A stretch of DNA of 64,000 nt from Microbacterium sp. 10M-3C3 (GCF_003931875.1 NZ_CP034245.1:2232001-2296000), one strand, 5' to 3'. Shown: positions 25,334 through 37,605, counted from the first letter of the stretch. Notes: generated from the sequence alone by a model not told the origin. Numbers and translations are program-made.

Positions 25334-26223
25334 TCCAGCAGCCACCGCGCGCCGCGCGCGCGGGCGCCGAGTGCCTCGACCCGTGCAGCGAGCCCGCGAT
25401 CGCTCGTGACCACGAGCACGGGCGTCCGTCCGCCCACGAGCTCCTCCGTCCAGCGCACGATCTCGTCGTCGCCCGATCCCGGGGCGCGCCGCACGGCGAC
25501 ACGGTCGACGGCGACCTCCGCCTCGCGCGCCTCGCCCTCGACGACGGCCCCCACGAAGGGGAACCACCGCGACGCCGGAAGCTCGAGCGCCGCGCTCGCA
25601 ACGCCCGCATCGGCAAGCTCGGACAGCCGACGGATCAGGCGCTCCGCGGCGCCCGCGCGGTCGCGCCACCACCCGTCGGGCACCGCCCCCACGACGTTCG
25701 CAACGTCCACGACGATCGCGGGTCGCAGCACCAGCGCGTCGCGGAGCATGGGCCACGACGCCGCGAATCCCGGATGCAGCGGCAGCGCATCGACCTCATC
25801 GACGGGCACCCACGCCAGCGCCCGGCTCTCGGGGTCGCTGATGACCGGGTCGAACGGCTCCGTCACGTCGCCCACAAGCGTGCTGTAGGTCCAGACCCCC
25901 GCGTCGAAGACGCTCTCGAACCGGGGCTCGACGGCGTCCGCGGGGACGCCCGCTTCCTCGCCCGCCTCGCGCAGCGCACCGTCGCGCGCCGACTCCCCCT
26001 GATGGCGCGCGCCGCCGGGGAGCGCCCACGTGTCGCCGTAGTGGCTCCACGAGATGCGGTGCTGCAGCAGCACGCGGCGATCGGGGTCGAGCGCGAGCAG
26101 CCCGGCGGCGCCGAAGCGTCCCCAGTACCGCTCCCCCGTGTCGCCGAAGACCCAGGCGTCGCCGGGGTCGCGCGGGCCGCTCGGCCGGCGCGGCTCGCCC
26201 GGGGCGGGGGGTTCGATCGTCAC
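25321..26223 (-). CDS. Nudix hydrolase fused to a C-terminal NYN/PIN-like domain
   Basis: 300-residue two-domain protein. The Nudix domain (~20-150) has WALPGGARHQGESARDGALREAGEEAG, a complete Nudix box, and FDAGVWTYSTLVGDV; it should hydrolyse a nucleoside-diphosphate-linked compound. Residues ~165-300 begin AIVVDVANVVGAVPDGWWRDR and end VLVVTSDRGLAARVEALGA, the acidic strand pattern of NYN/PIN-type ribonucleases (as in YacP). The pair suggests processing of RNA ends or nucleotide by-products, but this is inference. The start is supported by the Nudix N-terminal strand GERYWGRFGAAGLLAL. Confidence 0.82.
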   Translation of the reverse strand: MTIEPPAPGEPRRPSGPRDPGDAWVFGDTGERYWGRFGAAGLLALDPDRRVLLQHRISWSHYGDTWALPGGARHQGESARDGALREAGEEAGVPADAVEPRFESVFDAGVWTYSTLVGDVTEPFDPVISDPESRALAWVPVDEVDALPLHPGFAASWPMLRDALVLRPAIVVDVANVVGAVPDGWWRDRAGAAERLIRRLSELADAGVASAALELPASRWFPFVGAVVEGEAREAEVAVDRVAVRRAPGSGDDEIVRWTEELVGGRTPVLVVTSDRGLAARVEALGARARGARWLLDQLS

Positions 26224-26251
26224 CGACTCAGCCTGTCACAGCCTGCCGGGG

Positions 26252-27775
26252 TCAGCGCTGGCGGCGTTCGCGGATGCGCATGTTCAACACGATCGGCGAC
26301 CCCTCGAAGCCGTAGATCTCGCGCAGCCGGCGCTGGATGAAGCGGCGGTAGCCGGGGTCGAGGAATCCGGTCGTGAACAGCACGAACGTCGGCGGACGCG
26401 TGGCCGCCTGCGTGCCGAACAGGATGCGGGGCTGCTTGCCGCCGCGCAGCGGATGCGGGTGCTCGGCGACGAGCTCGGAGAGGAACGCGTTGAACTTCCC
26501 CGTCGGGATGCGCTGATCCCACGACGCCAGCGCCGTCTCGAGCGCCGGCACGAGCTTCTCGAGGTGGCGGCCGGTGCGCGCGGAGATGTTCACGCGCGGC
26601 GCCCACGACACGTGCGCGAGATCCTGCTCGATCTCGCGCTCGAGGTACCGTCGGCGATCTGCGTTCTCGAGCTCGGGCGTGTTCAGCAGGTCCCACTTGT
26701 TGAAGGCCAGCACGAGGGCGCGCCCCGACTCGAGGACCAGGTCGATGATGTTGAGGTCCTGCACGCTGATCGACTGCGACACGTCGAGCACGACGACGGC
26801 CACCTCCGACTTCTCCAGCGCGGCCGACGTGCGCAGCGACGCGTAGAAGTCGGCGCCCTGCTGCAGGTGCACTCGGCGCCGGATGCCGGCGGTGTCGACG
26901 AAGCGCCACAGCTTGCCGCCGACCTCGACGATCTCGTCCACCGGGTCGCGCGTGGTGCCGGCGAGGTCGTTGACGACGACGCGCTCCTGCCCGGCGGCCT
27001 TGTTCAGCAGCGAGGACTTGCCGACGTTCGGGCGGCCGAGGATCGCGACGCGACGCGGCCCGCCGATCTCGTGCCCCGCGACGGCGGAGACCTCGGGCAG
27101 CACCTTCATGACGTCGTCGAGGAGGTCGGCGACGCCGCGCCCGTGGATGGCCGACACCGGGTGCGGCTCACCCAGGCCGAGGTTCCACAGCGCCGCGGCC
27201 TCGGGCTCCTGGCGGGCGTCGTCGATCTTGTTCGCCACGAGGAACACCGGCTTGCCGCTGCGACGCAGGAGCCGCACGACGTGCTCGTCGGTCGAGGTCG
27301 CCCCGACCATCGCGTCCACGACGAACAGCACGACGTCGGCCAGGTCGATCGCGATCTCGGCCTGCGCCGCGACGGAGCGGTCGATGCCGCGGGCGTCCGG
27401 CTCCCACCCGCCGGTGTCCACGAGCGAGAAGCGGCGGTCCATCCACTCGGCCTTGTACGTGACACGGTCGCGCGTGACGCCCGGGGTGTCCTCGACGACG
27501 GCCTCGCGGCGCCCGAGGATGCGGTTGACGAGCGCGGACTTGCCGACGTTCGGGCGGCCCACGATCGCGACGACCGGCAGCGCCGGCAGGTACTCGATGC
27601 CGTCCTCGCCCTGCACGACGCCGGCCAGCAGCGCAGCGTCCTCCTCGTCGAGCTCGAAGTCGTCGAGGCTCGCGCGCAGCGCCGCCGCGCGCGACTCGGC
27701 GAGCGTGTCGTCGAGGTCGGCCATCTTCTCGGCGAGCTGGTCGGGCCCGCCCTCGTACTCGTCTTCAGCGCCCAT
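26252..27775 (-). CDS. der: Ribosome-assembly GTPase Der (EngA)
   Basis: 507-residue GTPase with two G domains in tandem, needed for 50S assembly. First P-loop [10 protein letters not shown] (73-82), with [16 protein letters not shown] and NKID; second P-loop [14 protein letters not shown] (~247), with [18 protein letters not shown] and FNKWDLL. The C-terminal KH-like domain contains [22 protein letters not shown]. The acidic ~65-residue N-terminal extension is common in actinobacteria. ATG 27775 follows GAGGGGAG. It overlaps the upstream cmk by 11 bases, the last gene of the long minus-strand run. Confidence 0.96.
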   Translation of the reverse strand: MGAEDEYEGGPDQLAEKMADLDDTLAESRAAALRASLDDFELDEEDAALLAGVVQGEDGIEYLPALPVVAIVGRPNVGKSALVNRILGRREAVVEDTPGVTRDRVTYKAEWMDRRFSLVDTGGWEPDARGIDRSVAAQAEIAIDLADVVLFVVDAMVGATSTDEHVVRLLRRSGKPVFLVANKIDDARQEPEAAALWNLGLGEPHPVSAIHGRGVADLLDDVMKVLPEVSAVAGHEIGGPRRVAILGRPNVGKSSLLNKAAGQERVVVNDLAGTTRDPVDEIVEVGGKLWRFVDTAGIRRRVHLQQGADFYASLRTSAALEKSEVAVVVLDVSQSISVQDLNIIDLVLESGRALVLAFNKWDLLNTPELENADRRRYLEREIEQDLAHVSWAPRVNISARTGRHLEKLVPALETALASWDQRIPTGKFNAFLSELVAEHPHPLRGGKQPRILFGTQAATRPPTFVLFTTGFLDPGYRRFIQRRLREIYGFEGSPIVLNMRIRERRQR

Positions 27776-28454
27776 CGAGGGCTCCCCTCGTGCGTGCGAC
27801 GACGGCGAGCACCGCGTCGACGGTCTGTGCGAAGTCGAGGTCGGTCGAATCGACCACCTCGACCCCGGGTGCCGCGGTGAGGAAGTCCACCACGGCGGAA
27901 TCGGATGCATCGCGCCGATGCAGTGCGGCCGCCACCGTCGCCGCATCCTGCGTCGTCACCTCGGCGCTGCGACGCGCCGCGCGCACCTCGGGCGCGGCGG
28001 TCAGGAGGATGCGGACGGGAGCCTCGGGGGCGACCACGGTCGTGATGTCGCGGCCCTCGACCACGACGCCCGGCCGCGCGCTGTCGGCCACCAGGCGGCG
28101 GAACAGGTCGTTGACGGCGTGGCGGACCGCGGGGATGCGGGCGACCCCGCTCACCGCGTCGGTGACGCGCGGCTCGCGGATCGCGGGGGTGACATCGGTC
28201 GCACCCACGCGCACCCAGTAGTCCTCGGGGTCGAGGGAGATCGCGTAGTCGAAGTCGCCGAAGACGTCCACGACGGCGGCGGCGTCCGACGTGTCGGCGC
28301 CGTGCTCCAGCGCGTGCCACGCGAGGGCGCGATAGGCCGCGCCGGTGTCGAGGTAGCCGAAGCCGAGCCGGCGCGCGGCCTCCTTCGAGACGCTCGACTT
28401 GCCGCTGCCGGCCGGGCCGTCGACGGCGACGACGAAGGGGGTCGGGTCAGTCAT
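27765..28454 (-). CDS. cmk: Cytidylate kinase
   Basis: 229-residue kinase phosphorylating CMP/dCMP with ATP. P-loop [19 protein letters not shown] is near the N-terminus, followed by [13 protein letters not shown], and [20 protein letters not shown] in the middle. The ATG at 28454 overlaps the end of tyrA by eight bases (ATGACTGA), so translation is coupled. The cmk-der pair is conserved with mycobacteria (Rv1712-Rv1713). Confidence 0.95.
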   Translation of the reverse strand: MTDPTPFVVAVDGPAGSGKSSVSKEAARRLGFGYLDTGAAYRALAWHALEHGADTSDAAAVVDVFGDFDYAISLDPEDYWVRVGATDVTPAIREPRVTDAVSGVARIPAVRHAVNDLFRRLVADSARPGVVVEGRDITTVVAPEAPVRILLTAAPEVRAARRSAEVTTQDAATVAAALHRRDASDSAVVDFLTAAPGVEVVDSTDLDFAQTVDAVLAVVARTRGALDGR

Positions 28455-29577
28455 TCGTGCTCGCAATCCTCCAGCCGCGGGCCACCAGGCCCTCGGTCGC
28501 CGGGCGCACCGCGCCCGGCTCGACGCTGATCTCGGCGAGACCGAACTGGGCGCCCGGCGAGTGCTCGAGGCGGAGGTCCTCCACGTTCACGCCGAGCTCG
28601 CCGAGCTCGCCGAACAGGCGCCCGAGCTGGCCCGGGGTGTCGTCGACCATGACGACGAAGGTCTCGAAGCGGCGGTTCTGGCCGTGCTTGCCCGGAAGGC
28701 GCTCGACACCGTCATTGCCGCGCCGGATCGTGTCGGCGACGGCACGCCGCGACCCCGGCGCATCCGGGGCCCGCAGTGCCTCGGCGACCGCGGCGAGGTC
28801 GGCCGCGAGCGCCTCCAGCACGTCGACGACGGGGGCGGCGTTGGCACCGAGGATCTGCGTCCACAGCTCGGGCGCCGACGCCGCGATGCGCGTGGTGTCG
28901 CGCACGCCCTGGCCGGCGAGTTCCAGCGAGCCCTCCGGGGCGTCGACGAAGCGGCCCGCGAGGAGGCTCGCCACGAGCTGCGGCACATGCGACACGAGCG
29001 CGACGGCGCGGTCGTGCTCCTCCGGCCCCATCTCCACCGGCACGGCGCCGAGCTCGAGCGCGAGCGCCTCGACGAGCGCGAGGTCGGCGGCGGAGGTCTC
29101 GCCGTCGCGGCACACGACCCACGGCCGTCCGACGAACAGATCGGCGCGTGCGGAGATCGCCCCGCCGCGCTCGCGACCCGCGAGCGGGTGCGACCCGATG
29201 TAGTGCGCGAGGTCGACGCCGCGACCCTGCAGCTCGCGCAGCGGCTGGAGCTTGACGCTCGCGACGTCGGTGACGACGGCGTTGGGATGGGCAACCAGCT
29301 CCTGCTCGACCACGAGGGCCGTGACGTCGGGCGGCACGGCGACGACGACGAGCGACGGCCGATCGTCGGGATCGGCGACGCGCCCGGCGCCGTAGTCGAC
29401 GGCGAGGCGCAGCTGCGCGGGCGACGCGTCCGCGAGCACGACGTCCACGCCCCGCGCGCGCAGCGCGTGCCCGATGCTCGCGCCGAGCAGACCCGCTCCG
29501 ACGATGCGCACGGTCCCCTGAACGCGCGAGGCCAGCGGAGCGGCCGCGCGCTCGGAAGAGATCGTCGAGTCGCTCAC
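28447..29577 (-). CDS. tyrA: Prephenate dehydrogenase with ACT domain
   Basis: 376-residue enzyme converting prephenate to 4-hydroxyphenylpyruvate in tyrosine synthesis. N-terminal NAD(P) motif [14 protein letters not shown] (~23-36), catalytic-region [12 protein letters not shown] and [22 protein letters not shown], and a C-terminal ACT-like regulatory domain (~305-376: [38 protein letters not shown]), expected to sense tyrosine. GTG 29577 overlaps the rluB stop by four bases. tyrA in this scpAB-rluB-cmk-der position is common in actinobacteria. Confidence 0.94.
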   Translation of the reverse strand: MSDSTISSERAAAPLASRVQGTVRIVGAGLLGASIGHALRARGVDVVLADASPAQLRLAVDYGAGRVADPDDRPSLVVVAVPPDVTALVVEQELVAHPNAVVTDVASVKLQPLRELQGRGVDLAHYIGSHPLAGRERGGAISARADLFVGRPWVVCRDGETSAADLALVEALALELGAVPVEMGPEEHDRAVALVSHVPQLVASLLAGRFVDAPEGSLELAGQGVRDTTRIAASAPELWTQILGANAAPVVDVLEALAADLAAVAEALRAPDAPGSRRAVADTIRRGNDGVERLPGKHGQNRRFETFVVMVDDTPGQLGRLFGELGELGVNVEDLRLEHSPGAQFGLAEISVEPGAVRPATEGLVARGWRIASTND

Positions 29578-30350
29578 GGGGTGTCGGTGGTCGGTGCGTT
29601 CTCGCGACGCGAGAGGGTCAGCAGCGCACCTCGTTCCAGTTTAGTCAGCTCGCGCGCGCGGCCCACCGGCAGGGGACCCAGGTGCAGCGGTCCGAACTGG
29701 CGCCTGACGAGCTCGACGACCGGATGCCCCACCTCCGCCATCATGCGGCGCACGATGCGGTTGCGACCCGAATGCAGCGTCAGCTCGACGAGGCTCGACC
29801 CGCCCGACGCATCCAGCAGCCGCGCCTTGTCGGCGGCGATGGGTCCGTCCTCGAGCTCGACGCCGCGGGTGAGGCGCGCGATGGTCTGCGGCGTGACCCG
29901 GCCGTCCACCTTCGCGACGTACACCTTCGTCACCCCGAACGACGGATGCGCGAGCACGTGGGCGAGCTCGCCGTCGTTCGTGAGCACGAGCAGGCCCGAC
30001 GTGTCGGCATCCAGGCGCCCCACGTTGTACAGCCGCTCGGGCCACTCCTTCGTGAAGCGCCGCAGGTCGGGGCGTCCGCGGTCGTCGCTCATGGTCGAGA
30101 CGACGCCGGTGGGCTTGTTCAGCATCACGTAGCGCTTGTCGGCGTCCAGCTGCACGGCGACGCCGTCGACGTCGACGAGGTCGACGGCGGGCTCGATGCG
30201 GCTGCCGAGCTCGGAGACGACCGCGCCGTTGACGCGCACCCGCCCCTCGACGATCATCTGCTCGGCGACCCGCCGCGAGGCGACACCCGCGTTCGCGAGC
30301 GCCTTCTGCAGCCGCACGCCCTCGCCCGCGGCGCCCGTCGAGCCGGTCAT
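29574..30350 (-). CDS. rluB: Large-subunit rRNA pseudouridine synthase (RluB/RsuA family)
   Basis: 258-residue pseudouridine synthase. An N-terminal S4 domain (VRLQKALANAGVASRRVAEQMIVEGRVRVNG, ~10-42) precedes the catalytic domain, whose aspartate lies in VGRLDADTSGLLVLTNDG (~98-115). The KLERGALL segment near the end is typical of the family. Likely modifies 23S rRNA near the peptidyl-transferase centre, by homology to RluB. ATGA overlap with the upstream scpB, conserved neighbour. Confidence 0.93.
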   Translation of the reverse strand: MTGSTGAAGEGVRLQKALANAGVASRRVAEQMIVEGRVRVNGAVVSELGSRIEPAVDLVDVDGVAVQLDADKRYVMLNKPTGVVSTMSDDRGRPDLRRFTKEWPERLYNVGRLDADTSGLLVLTNDGELAHVLAHPSFGVTKVYVAKVDGRVTPQTIARLTRGVELEDGPIAADKARLLDASGGSSLVELTLHSGRNRIVRRMMAEVGHPVVELVRRQFGPLHLGPLPVGRARELTKLERGALLTLSRRENAPTTDTP

Positions 30351-30940
30351 CGCACCGCCTCCGCGTCGAACCCGTCGGCGCCGTCGTCGAGGAGCGGCGC
30401 GATGCGCGGCAGGTCGTCGAGGGAGTTGATGCCGAGGTTCACCAGCAGCGCGTCGGTCGTGCCGTAGTGGATCGCGCCGGTGTCGGGGTCGGTGAACGCC
30501 TCGGTGATGAGCCCGCGCGCGAGCAGGGTCCGCACGACCGAGTCGACGTTGACCGCCCGGATCGAGGCGACCTGCCCGCGCGTGACGGGCTGCTTGTACG
30601 CGATGACGGCGAGGGTCTCCAGCGCCGCCTGCGACAGCCGCGAGGGCGCCTGGGTGTTCACGAAGTCGGCGATGAGGTCGTCGTGCTCGGCGCGCACGTA
30701 GAGCCGCCAGCCGCCGCCCACCTCGCGCAGCTCGAATCCGCGACGCGGCCCGCCGGCGCGTCCGTCGTAGTCCTCGACGAGCGCCTCGATCGCCTGGCGC
30801 ACCGCGGGCACGGGCGCGCCGACGGCGGCCGCGAGGCTCACAAGGCTCTGCGGCTCCTCCACGACGAACAGCAGCGCCTCCACGCGCCGCGTGACGTCCG
30901 AGACGCCGGTCCCTGAGCTCGTCGAAGGGTCATCGGTCAT
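30347..30940 (-). CDS. scpB: Segregation and condensation protein B
   Basis: 197-residue ScpB, the small winged-helix subunit of the SMC-ScpAB condensin. Two winged-helix domains are visible: VTRRVEALLFVVEEPQSLVSLAAAVG at the N-terminus and LSQAALETLAVIAYKQPVTRGQVASIRAVN in the second half, the best-conserved ScpB segment. The ATG start overlaps the scpA end by 11 bases; an alternative start 12 codons later (VSDVTRRVEALLF) would also suit the domain boundary. Confidence 0.94.
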   Translation of the reverse strand: MTDDPSTSSGTGVSDVTRRVEALLFVVEEPQSLVSLAAAVGAPVPAVRQAIEALVEDYDGRAGGPRRGFELREVGGGWRLYVRAEHDDLIADFVNTQAPSRLSQAALETLAVIAYKQPVTRGQVASIRAVNVDSVVRTLLARGLITEAFTDPDTGAIHYGTTDALLVNLGINSLDDLPRIAPLLDDGADGFDAEAVR

Positions 30941-31736
30941 AGTCGGCTCCCAGGGTGGCGAGGCTCTCGTCCGACCAGCGCTCGGCGCTCCAGCGGAGCG
31001 TGAGCTCGCCGAGCGGTTCGAGCTGCTCGAAGGTCAGCGCGGCATGGCGGTACAGCTCGAGGACGGACAGGAACCGCGCGACCACGACTCCCGCCTGCGT
31101 GACGCCGGCCACGAGCTCGCGGAAACTCAGCGTCCCGGCGCCCCGCAGGAGCGTCACGACGATCGCGGCCTGCTCGCGGATGCTGACGAGGGGCGCGTGC
31201 AGGTGGTCCAGGCCGACGTGCGGGATCTCCTTCGGCGCGAAGGCGAGCAGGGCGAGCGCCGCGAAGTCCTCCGGGCTGAGGGTCCACACGAGCTCGGGCG
31301 CCGCCGCGCGGTACTTCTCGTCGAGGCGGACGATGCGGGGATGCCGGCGGTCCTCCGCCGCCATCCGCTCGGTGAACCAGCCCGACACTTCTTTGAACGC
31401 GCGGTACTGCAGCAGCCGCGCGAACAGCAGATCGCGCGCCTCCAGCAGCGCCACCGACTCGGCGTCGACGAGCTCGCCCTGGGGCAGGAGCCCGACGACT
31501 TTCATGTCGAGCAGCGTCGCCGCCACGACGAGGAACTCGGAGGCCTCGTCGAGCTGAGCGTCGGGGCCGAGGGCGCGCAGGTAGGCGATGAACTCGTCGG
31601 TCACCGCGCTCAGCGCGACCTCGGTGATGTCGAGCTCGCGCTGGGAGATGAGCGAAAGCAGCAGGTCGAACGGCCCGTCGAAGACGTCGAGCGAGACGCG
31701 GAACCGCCCTTCGACGTCGTCAGGCGACGGCGCCAC
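30930..31736 (-). CDS. scpA: Segregation and condensation protein A
   Basis: 268-residue kleisin subunit of SMC-ScpAB. The N-terminal SMC-head-binding part reads FRVSLDVFDGPFDLLLSLISQRELDITEVALS, a hallmark of ScpA; the middle is helical and acidic, and the C-terminal winged helix includes FLSVLELYRHAALTFEQLEPLGELTL, which binds the other end of SMC. It overlaps both neighbours (parA by 17 bases, scpB by 11), giving translational coupling. Together these proteins condense and segregate the chromosome. Confidence 0.94.
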   Translation of the reverse strand: MAPSPDDVEGRFRVSLDVFDGPFDLLLSLISQRELDITEVALSAVTDEFIAYLRALGPDAQLDEASEFLVVAATLLDMKVVGLLPQGELVDAESVALLEARDLLFARLLQYRAFKEVSGWFTERMAAEDRRHPRIVRLDEKYRAAAPELVWTLSPEDFAALALLAFAPKEIPHVGLDHLHAPLVSIREQAAIVVTLLRGAGTLSFRELVAGVTQAGVVVARFLSVLELYRHAALTFEQLEPLGELTLRWSAERWSDESLATLGADYDR

Positions 31737-32625
31737 GGGCGACCAGCTCCCGCGCGAGCCGCAGGTACGCCTGCGCGGCGGCGTGCTCGGGCGCGAACTC
31801 GGTGATCGGCACGCCCGAGACCGACGCGTCCGGGAACTTCACGGTGCGACCGATGACGGTCTCGAGCACGTCGTCGCCGAACGCCTCGACGACCCGCTCG
31901 AGCACTTCGCGGGAGTGGAGCGTGCGCGGGTCGTACATCGTCGCGAGCACGCCGTCCAGCGTGATCGCGGGGTTCAGCCTGTCGCGCACCTTGTCGATCG
32001 TCTCGATGAGCAGGGCGACGCCGCGCAGCGCGAAGAACTCGCACTCGAGCGGGATGAGGACGCCGTGGCTCGCGGTCAGCGCGTTGACGGTAAGGAGCCC
32101 GAGGGAGGGCTGGCAGTCGACGAGGATGACGTCGTACTCGGGCGCGACCTTCCGCAGCACGCGCGCGAGGATCGACTCCCGCGCCACCTCGTTGACGAGG
32201 TGCACCTCGGCGGCGGAGAGGTCGATGTTGGCGGGGATGACGTCGAGGCCGTCGACCATCGTGTGCACGATCGCGTCGTGCGGGTCGCGCTTGGTGTCCA
32301 GCAGCAGGTCGTAGATCGTGGGCGCGTCGTGCGCCTGGATGCCCAGGCCCGCCGACAGCGCACCCTGCGGGTCGAAGTCGATCGCGAGCACCTTGCGGCC
32401 GTAGCCGGCGAGGGCCGCCGCCAGGTTGATCGTCGTCGTGGTCTTCCCGACGCCGCCCTTCTGATTGCACAGCGCGATGATGCGCGCGGGCCCGTGCCCG
32501 TCGAGCCTGGGAGGGGTCGGGAACCCCTGGTAGGGACGACCGGTCGGCCCGAGCGTGACCTCGTCGCCGCCCTTGGCCTTACCCTTCGTCGCGCTGCCCG
32601 CCACCGACTCTCCTGACCTCGCCAT
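31720..32625 (-). CDS. parA: ParA-family ATPase (Soj-like) next to scpAB
   Basis: 301-residue deviant-Walker ATPase. After a ~46-residue basic N-terminal extension, the P-loop reads CNQKGGVGKTTTTINLA (Lys56 and Lys61 are the signature and catalytic lysines), followed by IDFDPQGALSAGLG and DCQPSLGLLTVNAL. There is no adjacent parB, and no parS-like 16-mer is seen. The mycobacterial homologue (Rv1708) lies in the same place next to scpA, distinct from the oriC-linked ParA, so this is probably a second ParA working with condensin. Followed by scpA with a 17-base overlap. Confidence 0.9.
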   Translation of the reverse strand: MARSGESVAGSATKGKAKGGDEVTLGPTGRPYQGFPTPPRLDGHGPARIIALCNQKGGVGKTTTTINLAAALAGYGRKVLAIDFDPQGALSAGLGIQAHDAPTIYDLLLDTKRDPHDAIVHTMVDGLDVIPANIDLSAAEVHLVNEVARESILARVLRKVAPEYDVILVDCQPSLGLLTVNALTASHGVLIPLECEFFALRGVALLIETIDKVRDRLNPAITLDGVLATMYDPRTLHSREVLERVVEAFGDDVLETVIGRTVKFPDASVSGVPITEFAPEHAAAQAYLRLARELVARGAVA

Positions 32626-32662
32626 AACGTGGACCGAGTCTAGCCGCGCGGCGGCCCGCCGC

Positions 32663-33586
32663 TCAGCGGGCGCGCGGATGCGACGTCGCGTACACGTCGC
32701 GCAGCGCCTCGACGCTCACGTGGGTGTAGATCTGCGTCGTCGCGACCGACGCGTGACCCAGCAGCTCCTGCACGACACGGACATCGGCGCCGCCCTGCAG
32801 CAGGTGCGTCGCGAACGAGTGGCGCAGCGTGTGCGGGGACACGTGCGCCTGGAGCCCGGAGCGCTCGGCCGCGCCCCGGATGACGAGCCACGCGCTCTGG
32901 CGCGACAGGGGCGCGCCGCGCACTCCGAGGAACAGCCGCGGCGTGGCGCGACCGCGGCGCGCGAGCTCGGGCCGCACGCGGGTGAGGTAGGCGTCGACCG
33001 CGGCGCGGGCGAATGAGCCCACCGGCACCATCCGCTCCTTCGCGCCCTTGCCGCGCACGCGCAGGACGTCGCCCGTGGCCGCGTCGTCGACGTCGAGCTG
33101 CACGATCTCCGACACGCGGGCGCCGGTCGCGTAGAGCAGCTCGAGGAGCGCCCGGTCGCGGATGCCGGTCTCATCCCCCGGCTCGGCCCGCTCGGGGGCG
33201 GGCCCTGCCGCATCCAGCAGCTGCTCCACCTGCGCGACCGTCAGCGCCTTGGGCAGGCGCTGGGGCGCGCGCGGCGGACGCAGCCGCCCGGTCGGGTCGT
33301 CGGTCGCGACCCCCTCGCGCGCGAGATGGCGGTGCAGCCCCCGCACCGACGACTGCAGGCGGGCCAGGCTCGCCGGCGCCGGCGGCGGCACGGCGGAGGC
33401 GCGCTCGGCAGCGAAGTCGGCGACGAGCGCCGGGGTCACCGCATCCGTGTCGTCGACGCCGCGCTCGGCGAGCCACGACGTGTACGCGGTCAGATCCCGC
33501 CGGTACGCGGCAACCGTGTGGTCGGACAGGCCGCGCTCGAGCGCGATGTGACGGAGGTAGGCGTCGACGGCGCGCGTGAGGCGCAC
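32663..33586 (-). CDS. xerD: Tyrosine recombinase XerD
   Basis: 307-residue site-specific recombinase that resolves chromosome dimers at dif with XerC and FtsK. The N-terminal SAM-like domain (1-105: [30 protein letters not shown]) is followed by the catalytic domain with [12 protein letters not shown] (first Arg), [19 protein letters not shown] (His, Arg), [15 protein letters not shown] (His, Tyr). All catalytic residues are present. GTG 33586 begins one base after the Nudix stop. Chromosomal context makes it housekeeping, not a mobile-element integrase. Confidence 0.93.
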   Translation of the reverse strand: MRLTRAVDAYLRHIALERGLSDHTVAAYRRDLTAYTSWLAERGVDDTDAVTPALVADFAAERASAVPPPAPASLARLQSSVRGLHRHLAREGVATDDPTGRLRPPRAPQRLPKALTVAQVEQLLDAAGPAPERAEPGDETGIRDRALLELLYATGARVSEIVQLDVDDAATGDVLRVRGKGAKERMVPVGSFARAAVDAYLTRVRPELARRGRATPRLFLGVRGAPLSRQSAWLVIRGAAERSGLQAHVSPHTLRHSFATHLLQGGADVRVVQELLGHASVATTQIYTHVSVEALRDVYATSHPRAR

Positions 33587-33587
33587 G

Positions 33588-34172
33588 TCACCGCCCGTCC
33601 GATTCGCGGCGGAGCACCTCGGCGGCCGCGAGCACGCCGGCGGTGAGGATCCCGTTCCCCAGGCGTCCGGCGAGGATGCCGTCGACCACGTCGGCGAGGG
33701 GCACGCGGACGACCCGCATGTCGGCCTCCTCGTCCTCGCGGTCGAAGGCGCGCGGTGCATCCGAGAGCCCCCGGGCGAGGTAGATGTGCACGACCTCGTC
33801 GTTGCCGCCGGGGGTGGTGCGGATCGAGACGAGGTGCTGCCAGCGCTCGGCGACGAGGTCGACCTCCTCGGCGAGCTCGCGCTCGGCCGCGCGGGCCGGC
33901 TCCTCCCCCGCGACGTCGAGCAGGCCCGCGGGGATCTCCCAATCGCGACTGCGGATCGGGTGACGGTACTGCTGGATGAGCACGACCCGGCCGTCGTCGT
34001 CGATCGCGACGACCGCCGCGGCGCCCGGGTGCTCGACGTACTGACGCACCATCTCGCCGTCGCCGTAGCGCACGGTGTCGGAGCGCACGTTCCACACGCG
34101 CCCCTCGTACACGAGGTCGCTCCCGACGACGTCGGCCTCCACCGGCTCGTCCCGCAGGTCGGCGGCGTCCAC
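33588..34172 (-). CDS. ADP-ribose pyrophosphatase-type Nudix hydrolase
   Basis: 194-residue Nudix protein with the family's typical [28 protein letters not shown] box (about 95-120) preceded by [21 protein letters not shown], both characteristic of ADP-ribose pyrophosphatases (NudF-like). It would cleave ADP-ribose to AMP and ribose 5-phosphate. The mycobacterial counterpart Rv1700 occupies the same position between pyrG and xerD. GTG 34172 starts one base after the pyrG stop. Confidence 0.92.
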   Translation of the reverse strand: MDAADLRDEPVEADVVGSDLVYEGRVWNVRSDTVRYGDGEMVRQYVEHPGAAAVVAIDDDGRVVLIQQYRHPIRSRDWEIPAGLLDVAGEEPARAAERELAEEVDLVAERWQHLVSIRTTPGGNDEVVHIYLARGLSDAPRAFDREDEEADMRVVRVPLADVVDGILAGRLGNGILTAGVLAAAEVLRRESDGR

Positions 34173-34173
34173 G

Positions 34174-35889
<1,716 letters not shown>

Positions 35890-37605
35890 CTATCCTAACA
35901 GTCGGGGGTCGGTCACCGGGCGAGCGGTCTCGAGCAGTTCTCGGGCGTGCGTGAGGGCGGCCTCCGAGTCGGGCATCCCCGACAGCAGCCGGGCCATCTC
36001 CGCCTCGCGCTCGGCGCCCTCCAGCCGCCGCACGCTCGAGGCCGTGACCGCGCCGTCGGTGCCCTTGACGACCGACAGGTGGTTGCCCGCGAACGCGGCC
36101 ACCTGCGCGAGGTGCGTCACGGCGATCACCTGCGACGATTCGGCCAGGCGCGCGAGGCGCCGGCCCACCTCGATCGCGGCGGCGCCGCCGATGCCGGCGT
36201 CGACCTCGTCGAACACGAAGGTCGGCACGGGGTCGACGGCGGCGAGCACGACCTCGATCGCGAGCATGACGCGGCTGAGCTCGCCGCCGGATGCGCCGCG
36301 TGCGACCGGTCGCGGGTCGGCGCCCGGATGCGGCGCCAGCAGGATCGTGACATCGTCGCGTCCCGCGGCGCTGGGCGTTGCGGGGTTCACCGCGACGGTG
36401 AGCACCGCGTCCGGAAGCGCGAGCGCGTGCAGCTCCTCGGTGACGGCCTCCGCCAGGCGCGTCGCCGCGACCGTGCGGGCCGCCGTGAGCGCGTCGGCCG
36501 CCGCGTCGAGCTCCGCCGCCGCATCGGCCCGCTCGTGCGTGAGGCGCTCGATCCGGTCGCCGTCGTCGTCGAGCTCGGCCAGGCGCGCCGACCCGGTCTC
36601 GAGGAGGTCCAGTGCGGCGTCCACGCTGCCGTGGACGCGCACGAGCGCGGCCAGCACGGCGCGGCGCTCCTCGACGGCGGCCAGCTCGTGCGGGCCCGTC
36701 TCGTCGAGGTCCGCGAGGTAGCCCGACAGCGCGCCGGCGAGGTCGGCCGCGCGGTAGCCGAGGTCGGCGATCTCGTCAGCCAGCCGTCCGAGGGTGGCGT
36801 CGCTGCCGCTCACCCGCTCGAGGGGGCGGCGCGCGTCGGCGAGCAGTCCAGACACGTCGGGCGCGCCGGCCTCGCTCGAGAGTGCCTCGTGTGCGGTGGA
36901 CGCGGCGGCGCGCAGCTCCTCCGCGTGGGCGAGCCGCTCCGCGCGCGCGTCGAGCTCGGCGTCCTCCCCCGCGACGGGCGCGGCGGCCTCGATCTCGGCG
37001 ATGCGCGCGCGGAGGTCGTCCGCCTCGCGCGCGCGCTGGTCGCGATCGGCCTCGAGGGTCCTGAGCTCGTCGTCGAGCGCGCGCCAGCGGTCCCACGCCG
37101 CACGGTACGCGGTGCGGGCCGTGGCGACCGCGGCCCCGCCGAAGCGGTCGACCGCGTCGCGCTGCGCGGCGCCCGAGCGCAGCCGAAGCTGATCGGACTG
37201 GCCGTGCACGACGACGAGGTGGTCGGCGAGGTCGGCGAGCACGCCCGCGGGCGCCGTGCGGCCGCCGACGGTCGCCCGGCCGCGGCCCTCGCTCGACACC
37301 GTCCGGCCGAGGTACAGCTCGGCGCGGCCGCCGCCGATCGCCTCGACGTCGCCGCCCGCCTCGCGCACACGCGCGACCACCGGTCCGTCCTCGGGCACGA
37401 TCCACACGCCCTCGACCGACGCGGCATCCGCCCCCGCGCGCACGGCGCCCGAGTCGGCGCGCTGTCCGAGGAGGAGGCCGAGGCCCGTCACGACCATCGT
37501 CTTGCCCGCGCCGGTCTCGCCGGTGACCGCCGTGAAGCCCGCGCCGATCGGCAGCGTCGCCTCGGCGATGACCCCGAGATCCCGCAGTCGCATCTCCTCG
37601 ATCAC
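35890..37605 (-). CDS. recN: DNA repair protein RecN
   Basis: 571-residue SMC-like ATPase for double-strand-break repair. Walker A is [17 protein letters not shown] (~25-41), the signature and Walker B lie near the C-terminus ([16 protein letters not shown], then [16 protein letters not shown]), and a long coiled coil fills the middle (~150-330). GTG 37605 is preferred over the ATG four codons later because it overlaps the nadK stop by four bases; the ATG lies directly on a purine run too close to serve as its ribosome site. tlyA-nadK-recN order matches Rv1694-Rv1696. Confidence 0.95.
   Translation of the reverse strand: MIEEMRLRDLGVIAEATLPIGAGFTAVTGETGAGKTMVVTGLGLLLGQRADSGAVRAGADAASVEGVWIVPEDGPVVARVREAGGDVEAIGGGRAELYLGRTVSSEGRGRATVGGRTAPAGVLADLADHLVVVHGQSDQLRLRSGAAQRDAVDRFGGAAVATARTAYRAAWDRWRALDDELRTLEADRDQRAREADDLRARIAEIEAAAPVAGEDAELDARAERLAHAEELRAAASTAHEALSSEAGAPDVSGLLADARRPLERVSGSDATLGRLADEIADLGYRAADLAGALSGYLADLDETGPHELAAVEERRAVLAALVRVHGSVDAALDLLETGSARLAELDDDGDRIERLTHERADAAAELDAAADALTAARTVAATRLAEAVTEELHALALPDAVLTVAVNPATPSAAGRDDVTILLAPHPGADPRPVARGASGGELSRVMLAIEVVLAAVDPVPTFVFDEVDAGIGGAAAIEVGRRLARLAESSQVIAVTHLAQVAAFAGNHLSVVKGTDGAVTASSVRRLEGAEREAEMARLLSGMPDSEAALTHARELLETARPVTDPRLLG

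Noticed and set aside
32663..33586. XerD considered as a phage/element integrase
   Set aside because: It sits in the conserved pyrG-Nudix-xerD-parA-scpAB order, with no att sites, phage genes or tRNA target nearby.
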